A stretch of 64,000 nt of DNA. Origin: Palsa-504 sp963795795 (lineage in GTDB: Bacteria; Actinomycetota; Actinomycetes; Streptosporangiales; Streptosporangiaceae). The stretch's first letter is position 1; the number at the start of each line of letters is the position of its first letter. Under the pieces are notes generated by a model. It did no database searches. It saw nothing but the letters and a program-made list of their open reading frames with translations, and was not told where the DNA came from. The position numbers and the translations under genes were made by a program. Below, piece by piece: positions 17,861-26,732 of this stretch. The stretch spans positions 124,001 to 188,000 of the forward strand of contig CAWCJS010000001.1 in assembly GCA_963795795.1 (NCBI GenBank), written 5' to 3'.

Positions 17861-17892
17861 AGGGGCCGGGTTGATCCGGGAGGGGGCGCCGC

Positions 17893-18669
17893 GTGTCCAG
17901 GTACCAGCGGTGGAACGCGCTGCTTGACCTGCTGCCGGGGGACGGGCAGCTGACCGTGGCGGAGGCTGCGGAGTCGCTCGGCGTCTCGCAGGCCACCATC
18001 CGCCGCGACATGGACCAGCTGGCCCAGCAGCAGCTGGTCACGCGGACCCGCGGCGGGGTGATCGCCGGGCACGTCTCGTACGACCTACCGCTGCGGTACA
18101 AGACCGCTAGGCACGCGCCGGAGAAGCAGCGCATCGGCCGCGCGGCGGCCGCCCTGGTCGCGCCGGGCGCGGCGGTGGCACTGAACGGCGGCACGACCAC
18201 CAGCGAGGTTGCGCGGGCCCTGGCCACCCGGCCGGACCTGCAGGACGGCACCGGCATCACGGTGGTGACCAACGCGATGAACATCGCCAACGAGCTCGCC
18301 GTGCGCCCGCACGTCAAGATCGTGGTGACCGGCGGGGTCACCCGCGGCCAGTCCTACGAGCTGATCGGCCCGTTCGCCACGCTCGTACTCGCCGAGCTGA
18401 CCCTGGACTGGGCCATCCTCGGCGTCGACGCGCTGGACCCGCGTACCGGCGCGAGCGCCCATCACGAGGGCGAGGCCAGCATCAACCACCTGATGGCCAC
18501 CAGGGCCGAGCAGGTGATGATCGTCGCCGACCACTCCAAGCTGGGCCAGCGCGCGTTCGCCCGGATGTGCGCCGTGGACGAGATCGACGTGATCGTCACC
18601 GACCGCGACGCCGAGCCCGCCATGCTCGCCGCCTTCGGCGAGCGGGGCATCCGCATCGTCACCGCCTGA
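17893..18669 (+). CDS. DeoR/GlpR-family transcriptional regulator
   Basis: 258-residue repressor-type protein. The N-terminal DeoR helix-turn-helix has the signature VAEAAESLGVSQATIRRDM, followed by TRTRGGV. The C-terminal DeoR sensor domain (about 75-230, NGGTTTSEVAR, VVTNAMNIAN, ILGVDALDP) binds sugar phosphates in this family. GTG 17893 is backed by an AGGGGG ribosome site. It is followed co-directionally by the SIS and nagA genes, so its ligand is probably an amino-sugar phosphate. Confidence 0.92.
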   Translation: MSRYQRWNALLDLLPGDGQLTVAEAAESLGVSQATIRRDMDQLAQQQLVTRTRGGVIAGHVSYDLPLRYKTARHAPEKQRIGRAAAALVAPGAAVALNGGTTTSEVARALATRPDLQDGTGITVVTNAMNIANELAVRPHVKIVVTGGVTRGQSYELIGPFATLVLAELTLDWAILGVDALDPRTGASAHHEGEASINHLMATRAEQVMIVADHSKLGQRAFARMCAVDEIDVIVTDRDAEPAMLAAFGERGIRIVTA

Positions 18670-18690
18670 CGCGGTACCCGCCGCCCTCGC

Positions 18691-18731
18691 TGTACAGCCG
18701 TCACATGTGATCTATAATGCTCTAAAAGAGC
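18691..18731 (+). promoter_or_regulatory. Promoter of the amino-sugar operon with overlapping palindrome
   Basis: A consensus -10 TATAAT at 18713-18718 lies 16 bases after TGTACA (18691-18696), a weak -35. Directly after it is the perfect palindrome GCTCT-AAA-AGAGC (18719-18731) at the expected transcription start, a natural repressor site. A second small inverted repeat, GCAA-GTAG-TTGC, follows at about 18741-18752. Confidence 0.6.
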
Positions 18732-18778
18732 AAAATTCATGCAAGTAGTTGCAGTTTTCTTGATTGCTGGAGCGCGCC

Positions 18779-19657
18779 GTGAGTTACCTGATGGAGGAGA
18801 TCGCCAGCCAGCCGGAGTGCTGGTCGAAGGCGATCGAGATGGCGGCTCTGGCCGCTCCCGCGCTTCCGGCGCCGGGGGAGCGGGTCGCGGTGATCGGGTG
18901 CGGCTCCTCGCTCAACGTCGCCCGGTGCTACGCCCGGCTGCGGGAAGCCGCGGGCCACGGGGAGACGGACGCCTTCCCGGCGTCGGAGGTGCCAGCCACC
19001 CGGCGCTACGACCGCATGGTGTTCGTGTCCCGGACCGGCACCACCACCGAGGTCCTCGACGCCCTCCGGCGGGTTCCCCCAGGGGTGACGACGACCGCGG
19101 TGGCCGCCGACCCGGACTCGCCGCTCCCTCGCGAGGCAGGCACGGCGGTGCTACTCGACTTCGCCGACGAGCGTTCGGTGGTCTCGAGCCGGTTCATCAC
19201 CAGCTCGATCGTGCTGCTCCGCGCGCACCTGGGCGCCGACCTGAGCAGGCTGCCGGGCGAGGCCGCCCGCGAGCTAGCCTGCCCGCTGCCGCCCGGCCTG
19301 GCCGAACGCGCCGAATTCACCTTCCTGGGCTGCGGCTGGGCGGCCGCGGTGGCCGATGAGGCCGCGCTCAAGCTGCGCGAGGCGTCCCGCACCTGGGCCG
19401 AGTCGTACCCGGCGATGGAGTACCGGCACGGCCCGATCAGCGTCAGCGACCAGGGCACGGTGGTCTGGGCGCTCGGCGACGTGCCGCCCGACCTGCTCGC
19501 GGACGCCCGGCACACCGGCGCCACGGTCATCGCCTCGCCGGCCGACCCGCTCGCCGGGCTGATCGGCGCGCAGCGGCTCGCCGTCGCGCTCGCCGAGCGG
19601 AAGGGCATCGACCCGGACCAGCCCCGGGCCTTGTCACGTTCTGTCATCCTGGCCTGA
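18779..19657 (+). CDS. SIS-domain sugar-phosphate isomerase/deaminase
   Basis: 292-residue protein with two SIS (sugar isomerase) folds, related to the isomerase half of GlmS and to AgaS/NagB-II deaminases. Motifs: VIGCGSSLN, VSRTGTTTE, VVSSRFITSS in the first fold; GCGWAAAVADEAALKLRE and YPAMEYRHGP in the second. The likely role is deamination/isomerisation of glucosamine-6-phosphate to fructose-6-phosphate, fitting the next gene, nagA. GTG 18779 is favoured because GGAG lies seven bases upstream; TTG 18764 and ATG 18791 are alternatives. Its stop overlaps the nagA start (TGATG). Confidence 0.85.
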   Translation: MSYLMEEIASQPECWSKAIEMAALAAPALPAPGERVAVIGCGSSLNVARCYARLREAAGHGETDAFPASEVPATRRYDRMVFVSRTGTTTEVLDALRRVPPGVTTTAVAADPDSPLPREAGTAVLLDFADERSVVSSRFITSSIVLLRAHLGADLSRLPGEAARELACPLPPGLAERAEFTFLGCGWAAAVADEAALKLREASRTWAESYPAMEYRHGPISVSDQGTVVWALGDVPPDLLADARHTGATVIASPADPLAGLIGAQRLAVALAERKGIDPDQPRALSRSVILA

Positions 19658-20872
19658 TGCCACAGGGTGTCGTTCCCGGCCGGATTCAGGGCGGCTCCCT
19701 GCTGCTGGCCGGCGGGCACGTGGTGACGCTGGACGGCGTGCTGGACCCCGGCTGGATCCTGGTGACTGGCGACCTGATCGGCGCGGTCGGTCCCGGCGAC
19801 GGGCGCGAGCAGGTCGCGCCGGGGCTTCCCGTCGTCGACCTGGACGGGCGGTGGGTGCTCCCCGGCTTCGTCGACCTGCACGTCCACGGCGGCGGCGGTA
19901 CCTCGTTCACCGAGGGGACCGTCGACGACGCCAGGGCCGCCGCCGCGTTCCACCGCGCGCACGGCAGCACGAGCCTGCTGGCCAGCCTGGTCACCGCGCC
20001 GCTCGCCGAGCTCGAAGCCCGCGCCGCCCTGCTGGCCGGCCTGGCCGATGAGGGCGTGATCGCCGGCCTGCACCTGGAGGGGCCGTTCCTGTCCGCGGCC
20101 CGGTGCGGCGCCCAGGACCCGCGGCACATGCTCGCTCCCGACGTGGCCGTCTTCGAGCGGTTGCACGCCGCGGCCCGAGGGCACCTGCGGGTCATCACCC
20201 TGGCCCCCGAGCTACCCGGGGCGGCCGGAGGTGATCCGCGCGGCGGTGCGCGCCGGCGTGACGGTCGCGGTCGGGCACACCGACGCCACCGCCGAGGCCA
20301 CGTCGGCCGCCGTGGACGCCGGCGCGACCCATGCGACCCACCTGTTCAACGGGATGCGGCCGTGGCATCACCGCGAGCCGGGCGCGGCCGGGGCCCTGCT
20401 CGACCGGAACGAGGTCACCTGCGAGATCGTCGCCGACGGCGTGCACCTGCACGACATGACGGTTCGCCTGACGGCCCGGGCCGCCGGATCGGGCCGGCTC
20501 GTCCTGGTCACCGACGCGATGGCGGCGGCCGGGATGCGCGACGGCCGCTACCGGCTCGGTTCCCGGCAGGTCGACGTGGCCGGGGGAGTGGCGCGCCTGG
20601 TCGGCGAGACCGGGGCGCCCGGCGCCATCGCCGGCTCGACCGCCACCATGGCCGCCGTCGTCCGGCACGCCGTCGCGGCGGGCGTGCCGGTGCCCGAGGC
20701 GGCCGCCGCGGCCAGCACCACGCCGGCTCGCGTGCTCGGTCTCGGCGAGCGCACGGGCGCACTGCGCCCCGGCCTGGCCGCGGACTTGGTCGTGTGCGAC
20801 GAGGAGTTCGGCCTCGACCGGGTGATGCGGCAAGGGCAATGGCTAGCGGGGTTCGGCGCGGAGGACGACTAG
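19657..20872 (+). pseudogene. nagA: N-acetylglucosamine-6-phosphate deacetylase, one frameshift
   Basis: Removes acetate from GlcNAc-6-P in amino-sugar catabolism. It is an amidohydrolase-fold metalloenzyme: metal motif HVHGGGG (about residue 75), LHLEGPF (Glu ligand), then GHTDA, ATHLFNGMRP and catalytic TDAMAAAGM. The frame changes at a four-G run (20218-20221); dropping one G restores a continuous protein ending at 20872. Both halves are fully conserved, so an assembly error is likely. It is translationally coupled to the SIS gene by a one-base overlap. Confidence 0.88.
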
Positions 20873-20940
20873 GCCAGGACCGGTCCGGCGGATGACGAAC
20901 ACGCCAGGGTCAGCCCAGGCGCAGGACGAGCGGGCCAGGT

Positions 20941-21580
20941 TCAGCCCGGCGCGCGGACCGAGCCGGTGAGCTGCCCGGTCGACGAGCTGACCTCGCACAC
21001 GACGGTGCGGACCCCTGCCCGCCACGCCGCATGATCCGGGTAGAAGTACTCCTGCGCCAGCCCGACGCTCGCGAGCTGCGGGTTCAGGTAGCCCGCGATC
21101 CTGCTCTGGCAGCCGTTGCTCGCCAGGCCCTGTACGGTCCCATCACCGGGCCAAGACGATCCCGCGAGCGAGAACGTGGCGAACACTTCGGCGTCGTGGG
21201 GCGTGGAACAAGAAAGGAGCGTCACATCCACGCCGTTCGGGGAAGAATTGAGGCAATCGCCCGGCCGCAGACTGAATACGGCGGCCAGCGCGGTACTGGA
21301 CCACGGACTTCGCCCGGAACCCGTGGGTGGTCAGCACGAGGATTCCCACGGCGACGCCGGCCAGCGCGATGAGGCCGAGGATGACGGCGGCCACGGCGAG
21401 CGGGCTCGTCCTGCGGGCCGGCCCGGTACCGGCGGCGGGCGCCGCCTCTTCGGGCCAGGGATCGGCCTCGCCGAGCGCGCTCTCCTCCCCGGCGGCCCCG
21501 GCCGGGTCCGGATCATCAGGCGGCTCGGACTCGGTTGGTTCCGGGACGGATCCACCGTTCAGCCCCGCAGGCGCGACCAT
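20941..21580 (-). pseudogene. Membrane protein with septum-formation domain, one frameshift
   Basis: An acidic Pro-rich N-terminus (about 55 residues) is followed by a hydrophobic helix (LAVAAVILGLIALAGVAVGILVL) and an extracellular domain of the actinobacterial Septum_form type (FSLRPGDCLN, CSTPHDAEVFATF, C..RIAGYL, WRAGVRTVVCEV) with paired cysteines. The frame changes near 21285 between the helix and the RPGDC motif. ATG 21580 has the ribosome site GGAGGGCGG. Role in the cell envelope is inferred from the family name only. Confidence 0.72.
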
Positions 21581-21793
21581 CCGCCCTCCATCGTGCGCCC
21601 ATGTCCGCCAAGTCAGGTCCCCGAAACCGGCCTTCTGGTCGGACGGCGCACGCTCAACGTCGCGAAGTGCGCCATTACATGCAGTACTTCCCCTGGAACG
21701 TATACCCACACATGGGGATATAGCGGCGCGGGGTGCCGGTCGGCCCGCGTCACGTCGGCCAGGCGGAGGCCGTCCCGCAGTACCCTGGGCGGC

Positions 21794-21988
21794 GTGCGGG
21801 TGACGGAGTTCTGGAGCCGGATGAGGGCGCAGTTCGGCGAGGTATACGCGCAGAGCCTGGCCAAGGACTACGTGTTCGAGAGCCTCGGCGGCCGCACGAT
21901 CGAACGGGCCCTCGCCGACGGGGTAGACGTCAAGGTGATCTGGCGGGCGGTCTGTCAGGCGTTCGACGTGCCGGAGAACCGGCGCTGA
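21794..21988 (+). CDS. DUF3046 family protein
   Basis: Small 64-residue protein of unknown function that in actinobacteria typically lies just upstream of recA, as here. Characteristic features: VTEFWSRM at the N-terminus, FGEVYA, then LGGRTIERALADGVDVKVIWRAVC. GTG 21794 gives the family length. Confidence 0.85.
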   Translation: MRVTEFWSRMRAQFGEVYAQSLAKDYVFESLGGRTIERALADGVDVKVIWRAVCQAFDVPENRR

Positions 21989-22001
21989 CCGGTCCGCGCG
22001 G

Positions 22002-22406
22002 TTAGCGGCGCCCCTGGTTCTGCGGGGTGTTCACCTTGTCCGCCTCGATCTTGAGGATCATCCGGCCCTGCGGGCCGATGGGGTTGCGGTACTCCGTGCC
22101 GTTGTACTTCTGGGACAGCTCGTCAATGTGCCGCCGGGCCTGCTCGCCGCCGACGGTCTCGACCACGTGCCCGCGGATCTCGGCCCAGTCATACGGGTTG
22201 TCGCCGTGGATCAGCACGGTGATGCGCGGATCGCGGGCGATGTTCCTGGCCTTCTGCCGCTGTGGTTCGGTATTCACCAGGACGTGCTCGCCGTCGGTGT
22301 CGATCCAGGTGAGCAGCGCTTGCGGCTGCCCGCTCGGCATCAGGGTCACTACCGTGGCCAGGTTCTTGCCCTTGGCTAGCCGGATCACGTCCTCGTCGAG
22401 CGGCAT
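22002..22406 (-). CDS. PPOX-class flavin/F420-dependent pyridoxamine-phosphate-oxidase-fold protein
   Basis: 134 residues, split-barrel fold. It starts with the block MPLDEDVIRLAKGKN, then TVVTLMPSGQPQ, VLVNTE...RKARNIARDPR and the C-terminal YRNPIGPQGRMILKIEADKV, typical of actinobacterial PPOX-class F420-dependent enzymes. ATG 22406 has GAGGAGA eight bases upstream. The substrate is unknown. It is divergent from recA across a 477-bp spacer. Confidence 0.85.
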   Translation of the reverse strand: MPLDEDVIRLAKGKNLATVVTLMPSGQPQALLTWIDTDGEHVLVNTEPQRQKARNIARDPRITVLIHGDNPYDWAEIRGHVVETVGGEQARRHIDELSQKYNGTEYRNPIGPQGRMILKIEADKVNTPQNQGRR

Positions 22407-22641
22407 CGGTAAGTCTCCTCGTATCGGTAGGCACGGCGGTGGTGCGCGGCGGGCTCGGCCCTTGCCGATGCTAGCCTGCGGCGCCCGAGGCGCCGCGCCG
22501 ACCCCCGCGCCGGTGCTCGACGTAGGCTTCGCGCGCACCACTGCCGAGGCGCTGGGGCAAGCCGAGGCTCTAGGGCAAGCCGGGGTCCAGAGACCGGCGT
22601 TTTCGTAGAATTCCGGGCCGTCTTCGGCGTGTCGCACGTGG

Positions 22642-22665
22642 TCGAATACACGTTCGCTCTATAGT
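22642..22665 (+). promoter_or_regulatory. LexA (SOS) box and -10 element of recA
   Basis: TCGAATACACGTTCGC (22642-22657) fits the actinobacterial/Gram-positive LexA site GAAC-N4-GTTC with one deviation in the left arm. TATAGT at 22660-22665 is a good -10. The recA start codon lies 218 bp downstream, giving a long leader. The rest of 22407-22883 shows no gene. Confidence 0.75.
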
Positions 22666-22883
22666 AGGCACGTGAGCGTGATCCTCGGCTGGTGCCGCCG
22701 CGGGTCGCGGTCACCGGGACCTCCGTGAACAAGCCCCGCGCGGCGCACGGCAGAAATGTCAGAGGCGGCGCGTAGCGTGTCCACCGATAACCGCCGGGGA
22801 TGACCGGCGGGATCACGACTCAGGCGACCTGGGCGGTGCGGGAAAGTGCCCGCAGGCCCTTTAACCCCGGCAGGGAGTCCGCA

Positions 22884-24041
22884 ATGGCAGCAAACGGCAG
22901 GCCGAGCCCCGAGCGCGCAGGCGACAGGGAGAAGGCCCTGGAGACTGCTCTCCTCCAGATCGAGCGTCAGTTCGGCAAGGGCTCGGTCATGCGCCTCGGC
23001 GAGGAGACGCGGGTGCCGGTGGAGGTAATCCCGACCGGCTCCATCGCGCTGGACGTGGCGCTAGGCCTCGGCGGTCTCCCGCGCGGCCGCATCGTGGAGA
23101 TATACGGACCTGAATCGAGCGGAAAAACCACCGTGGCGCTGCACGCCGTGGCGAACGCCCAAAAGGCGGGCGGTATCGCGGCCTTCATCGACGCCGAGCA
23201 TGCCCTCGACCCTGACTACGCCCAGAAACTCGGCGTGGACACGGACCAACTGCTCGTTTCCCAGCCGGACACCGGCGAGCAAGCGCTCGAGATCGTCGAC
23301 ATGCTCATCCGCTCCGGAGCCATCAACGTCGTCGTCATCGACTCGGTCGCCGCGCTCGTCCCGAAGGCAGAGATCGAGGGCGAGATGGGGGACAGCCACG
23401 TAGGCCTCCAGGCTCGCCTCATGTCCCAGGCCCTCCGCAAGATCACCGGCGCGCTAAGCCAGACCAAGACCACCGCCATCTTCATCAACCAGCTGCGGGA
23501 AAAGGTAGGTGTCATGTTCGGCTCGCCAGAGACCACCACCGGCGGAAAGGCGCTTAAATTCTATGCCTCTATTCGCCTGGACGTCCGGCGAATTGAAACG
23601 CTGAAAGACGGCACCGACGCGGTCGGCAACAGGACAAAGGTAAAAGTCGTCAAGAATAAGATGGCGCCGCCTTTCAAGACTGCAGAATTCGATATCCTCT
23701 ACGGAATCGGGATCAGCCGGGAAGGCAGCCTGATCGACCTCGGCGTGGAGCAGGGCATCGTGCGCAAGTCCGGCGCCTGGTACACGTATGAGGGCGACCA
23801 GCTCGGCCAGGGCAAGGAGAACGCCCGTAACTTCCTGCGCGACAACCCGGACCTGGCCGACGAGATCGAGAAGCGGATCAAGGAGAAGCTCGGCGTGGGC
23901 CCGCGGCTCGACGCCGACGCCGACGCCGCGGTCAGCCCGGCCAGCAAGCCCGCTCCCGTCGCCAACGGAGGCAACGGAGGCAACGGGAACGGCACGCCAC
24001 GGACCCTCACCGTCCCCCCGGTGTCACGGCCAGGCCAGTAA
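22884..24041 (+). CDS. recA: Recombinase RecA
   Basis: 385-residue strand-exchange ATPase and LexA co-protease. Walker A GPESSGKT is at about residues 75-82, MAW-type DNA loop motifs are replaced by typical actinobacterial forms (GEMGDSHVGLQARLMSQALRK), and INQLREKVGVMFGSPETTTGGKALKFYAS follows. The C-terminus is a variable Ala/Pro/Gly/Asn-rich tail. ATG 22884 has GGGAG six bases upstream; a further in-frame start at 22800 is not supported. No intein is present. recX follows after six bases, so they are co-transcribed. Confidence 0.98.
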   Translation: MAANGRPSPERAGDREKALETALLQIERQFGKGSVMRLGEETRVPVEVIPTGSIALDVALGLGGLPRGRIVEIYGPESSGKTTVALHAVANAQKAGGIAAFIDAEHALDPDYAQKLGVDTDQLLVSQPDTGEQALEIVDMLIRSGAINVVVIDSVAALVPKAEIEGEMGDSHVGLQARLMSQALRKITGALSQTKTTAIFINQLREKVGVMFGSPETTTGGKALKFYASIRLDVRRIETLKDGTDAVGNRTKVKVVKNKMAPPFKTAEFDILYGIGISREGSLIDLGVEQGIVRKSGAWYTYEGDQLGQGKENARNFLRDNPDLADEIEKRIKEKLGVGPRLDADADAAVSPASKPAPVANGGNGGNGNGTPRTLTVPPVSRPGQ

Positions 24042-24047
24042 CCAGCC

Positions 24048-24698
24048 ATGCCCCCTGTACGGCGGGCTTCAGGGTCGCCAACCGAACCCACGAGCGACGA
24101 CCCTGAAGCCCGTGCCAGGCTGATCTGCCTGCGGCTGCTGACGGCCGGGCCACGGACCCGGGCCGAGCTGGCCCAGGCGCTGCGCCGTGGCGGCGTTCCG
24201 GCCGAGGCGGCCGAAACCGTCCTGGGCCGCTTCACCGATGTCGGCCTGATCGACGACGCGGCGTTCGCGCGGGCCTGGGTCGAGTCCCGCCACCACGGCC
24301 GCGGGCTGTCCCGGCGGACGCTGTCTGTCGAGCTTCGCCGGCACGGAGTCGCCACCGACGAGATCCGCGAGGCGGTCGACACCCTCGACCCCGAGCAGGA
24401 AGTCGCCACCGCCAGGCGCCTGGTCGAGCAGAAGATGGCGAGCACCCGCGGGCAGCCGCCCGAGGTCCGCGCCAGGCGCGCGGCGGGCCTGCTCGCCAGG
24501 AAGGGCTATTCGCCCGGCCTGGTCTTCAGGCTGATCAAGGAGACCCTGGAACGCGAGGGCCCCGCTGCGACCGCCGGACTGGACCTGGACACCGAGCCGT
24601 ACAGCGACCCGGACGACACAGCCGACGATCCCGCCGCCCTCCGCGAAGACCTCGGACCCGGCCTCGAACCCGCCCCAGGACCTGACTCGGAACTCTAA
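24048..24698 (+). CDS. recX: Regulatory protein RecX
   Basis: 216-residue modulator of RecA filaments. Three-helix repeats are visible: LICLRLLTAGPRTRAELAQAL, GLIDDAAFARAWVESRHHGRGLSRRTLSVELRRHGV, and RRAAGLLARKGYSPGLVFRLIKE. The C-terminal 40 residues are an acidic Asp/Pro-rich tail. The start, ATG 24048, is just after the recA stop. Confidence 0.93.
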   Translation: MPPVRRASGSPTEPTSDDPEARARLICLRLLTAGPRTRAELAQALRRGGVPAEAAETVLGRFTDVGLIDDAAFARAWVESRHHGRGLSRRTLSVELRRHGVATDEIREAVDTLDPEQEVATARRLVEQKMASTRGQPPEVRARRAAGLLARKGYSPGLVFRLIKETLEREGPAATAGLDLDTEPYSDPDDTADDPAALREDLGPGLEPAPGPDSEL

Positions 24699-24727
24699 TC
24701 CGCACCCGGAGCCGATTACTCCACGTA

Positions 24728-24775
24728 ACGAAAATCGCGGCCTGCTCGGCCGCTAGGCCGACGGCCGCGGTTCGT
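24728..24775. terminator. Nested hairpin after recX
   Basis: Concentric inverted repeats: ACGAA/TTCGT outside, CGCGGCC (24736-24742) with GGCCGCG (24763-24769), and inner CGGCC-GCTA-GGCCG. It lies 30 bp after the recX stop. There is no T-run, as is common for actinobacterial terminators. Confidence 0.6.
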
Positions 24776-24884
24776 GACCCCGCGCCATTCCCCCGCAGGA
24801 TAAAGCGCCGTAATCACCGCAGCACAGGACCCGTGCGCCATTCGTCGGCATGAGGCATGCTTTGCGGCACCCCGAGGGTCTTTG

Positions 24885-24905
24885 CTTGATAAAAAGGTTA
24901 TCAAG
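24885..24905. repeat. Perfect 8-bp inverted repeat upstream of rny
   Basis: CTTGATAA-AAAGG-TTATCAAG in an AT-rich patch, 209 bp before the rny start. It could be an operator or a weak terminator. Confidence 0.5.
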
Positions 24906-25018
24906 CCTTAACCTCACGGCAGCGAGGTGTTGTCCCGTGCGGCACGCGAGGTTAGCGGAGGAGAAGCGAGCAGACACGATCGGTAATCACGGCTGACATG
25001 GCATCAGCGCGGAGTGCA

Positions 25019-25054
25019 GTCCCGCACCTCAGGGCATAACCCCTGAGTCGGGAC
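25019..25054 (+). promoter_or_regulatory. Two-tier hairpin in the rny leader
   Basis: Outer arms GTCCCG/CGGGAC enclose a bulge and inner arms CTCAGGG/CCCTGAG around a CATAAC loop. It lies 60 bp before the rny start and is a candidate leader RNA structure. The remaining 24776-25113 shows no gene. Confidence 0.5.
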
Positions 25055-25113
25055 ATCACGAAACAGTCACAACACAAGGGTGCCCCGGGGGCCATGGACG
25101 GAAAGGGGTGACC

Positions 25114-26710
25114 GTGAGCAGCGGATTGTCGCTCGCGTTCATGGTGATCGGGTTGCTCGCAGTGGTGTTCGCGCTCGTGGTGGTGTGGCGCAGGACCGCG
25201 AACCCGCCGGCCGTGGCGCCCGGTCAGACCGCCGGGAGCGCCCAGCTGGACCAGGTCACCCAGGAAGCCGAGCACATCCGCGCGCGGGCCGAAGACGAGG
25301 CCGCCGGAATCCTCGAGCGAGCCAGGCAGGAGGCCGAGCAGGCCGCCCAGGGCCGCAGGGAAGTCGAAGAGGAAATCCGCGCTGTCAAGGACGAGGTGCG
25401 CGAGCTCCGAGGCGACCTGGAGCGCCGCGAGTTGCGCCTAGCCGACCGCGAACAGCGCCTGGACGAGGAATTCAAGCGGACCGAGGATCGCGCGCTAGCC
25501 CTGGAACAGCGCAAGTACGACCTCGAACGCCGCGCCGCCGAGCTAGACCGCCAAGACACCGAACGCCTCAAGGAACTCGAACGCGTCGCCGGCCTCACCG
25601 CCGAGGCGGCCAAGTCCGAGCTGGTCGGCGTCATCGAGAACCAGGCCAAGCGGGAAGCGGTCCTCATCGTCAGGGATATCGAGAAAGAGGCGAGGTCCGA
25701 GGGCGACCAGCGCGCCCGCAAGATCGTCACGCTCGCCATCCAGCGGGTGGCCACCGAGCAGACCAGCGAGTCGGTCGTCTCCGTACTGCACCTGCCCGGG
25801 GACGAGATGAAGGGGCGGATCATCGGCCGCGAGGGCCGCAACATCAGGGCCTTCGAGTCCGTGACCGGCGTCAACCTGATCATCGACGACACCCCCGAGG
25901 CGGTGCTGCTGTCGTGTTTTGATCCCGTGCGGCGCGAGATCGCCCGCCTCACCCTGGAACGGCTCATCCTGGACGGGCGCATCCACCCGCAGCGGATCGA
26001 GGACGCCTACGAGCGCGGCAAGGCGGAGATCGAGCAGCTGTGCAAGCGGGCCGGTGAGGATGCCCTCGTCGAGCTCGGCATCACCGAGATGCACCCGGAA
26101 CTCGTCAACCTCCTCGGCCGCCTGCGGTATCGCACCTCGTACGGGCAGAACGTGCTCAAGCACCTGGTCGAGGCCGCGCACATCGCCGGGATGATGGCCA
26201 GCGAACTGCGCATCGACCCGGCCCTGCTCAAGCGCTGCACGGTGCTGCACGACATCGGGAAGGCGCTGACCCACGAGGTCGAGGGCAGCCACGCGCTGAT
26301 CGGCGCGGAGATCGCCCGCCGGTACGGCGAGTCCGGAGGACGTGGTGCACGCCATCGAGGCGCATCACAACGAGGTCGAGGTGCGCACGGTGGAGGCGGT
26401 GCTGACCCAGGCCGCGGACGGGATCAGCGGCGGCAGGCCGGGCGCCCGCCGCGAGTCGCTCGAGATGTACGTCAAGCGCCTCGAGCGCCTGGAGCAGATC
26501 GCGGCGGCCCACGAGGGCGTGGAGAAGGTCTTCGCCATGCAGGCCGGCCGCGAGATCAGGGTCATGGTCAAGCCCGACCGGATCGACGACATCCAGGCCC
26601 AGGTGATCGCCCGCGACATCGCCAAGCGGGTCGAGGACGAGCTCACCTATCCCGGCCAGATCCGCATCACCGTGGTGCGCGAGTCCCGCGCCACGGAGTT
26701 CGCCCGCTGA
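25114..26710 (+). pseudogene. rny: Ribonuclease Y, one frameshift
   Basis: Membrane-anchored endoribonuclease that initiates mRNA decay. An N-terminal transmembrane helix (LAFMVIGLLAVVFALVVVW) is followed by a long charged coiled coil (about 45-190), a KH domain (PGDEMKGRIIGREGRNIRAFES) and an HD domain (VLHDIGKALTHE). The frame changes near 26333: a missing base turns E-S-P-E-D-V into a shifted reading, after which AIEAHHNEVEVRTVEAVL continues to 26710. Both sides are intact family sequence. GTG 25114 is preferred over 25108 because AAAGGGG lies five bases upstream. Position between recX and miaB fits other actinobacteria. Confidence 0.92.
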
Positions 26711-26732
26711 CCCTGACCCGGCGGGTCAGCCT

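Noticed and set aside
22800..22884. Upstream in-frame start for recA at 22800
   Set aside because: The added 28 residues lack family conservation and the start at 22884 has a ribosome site.
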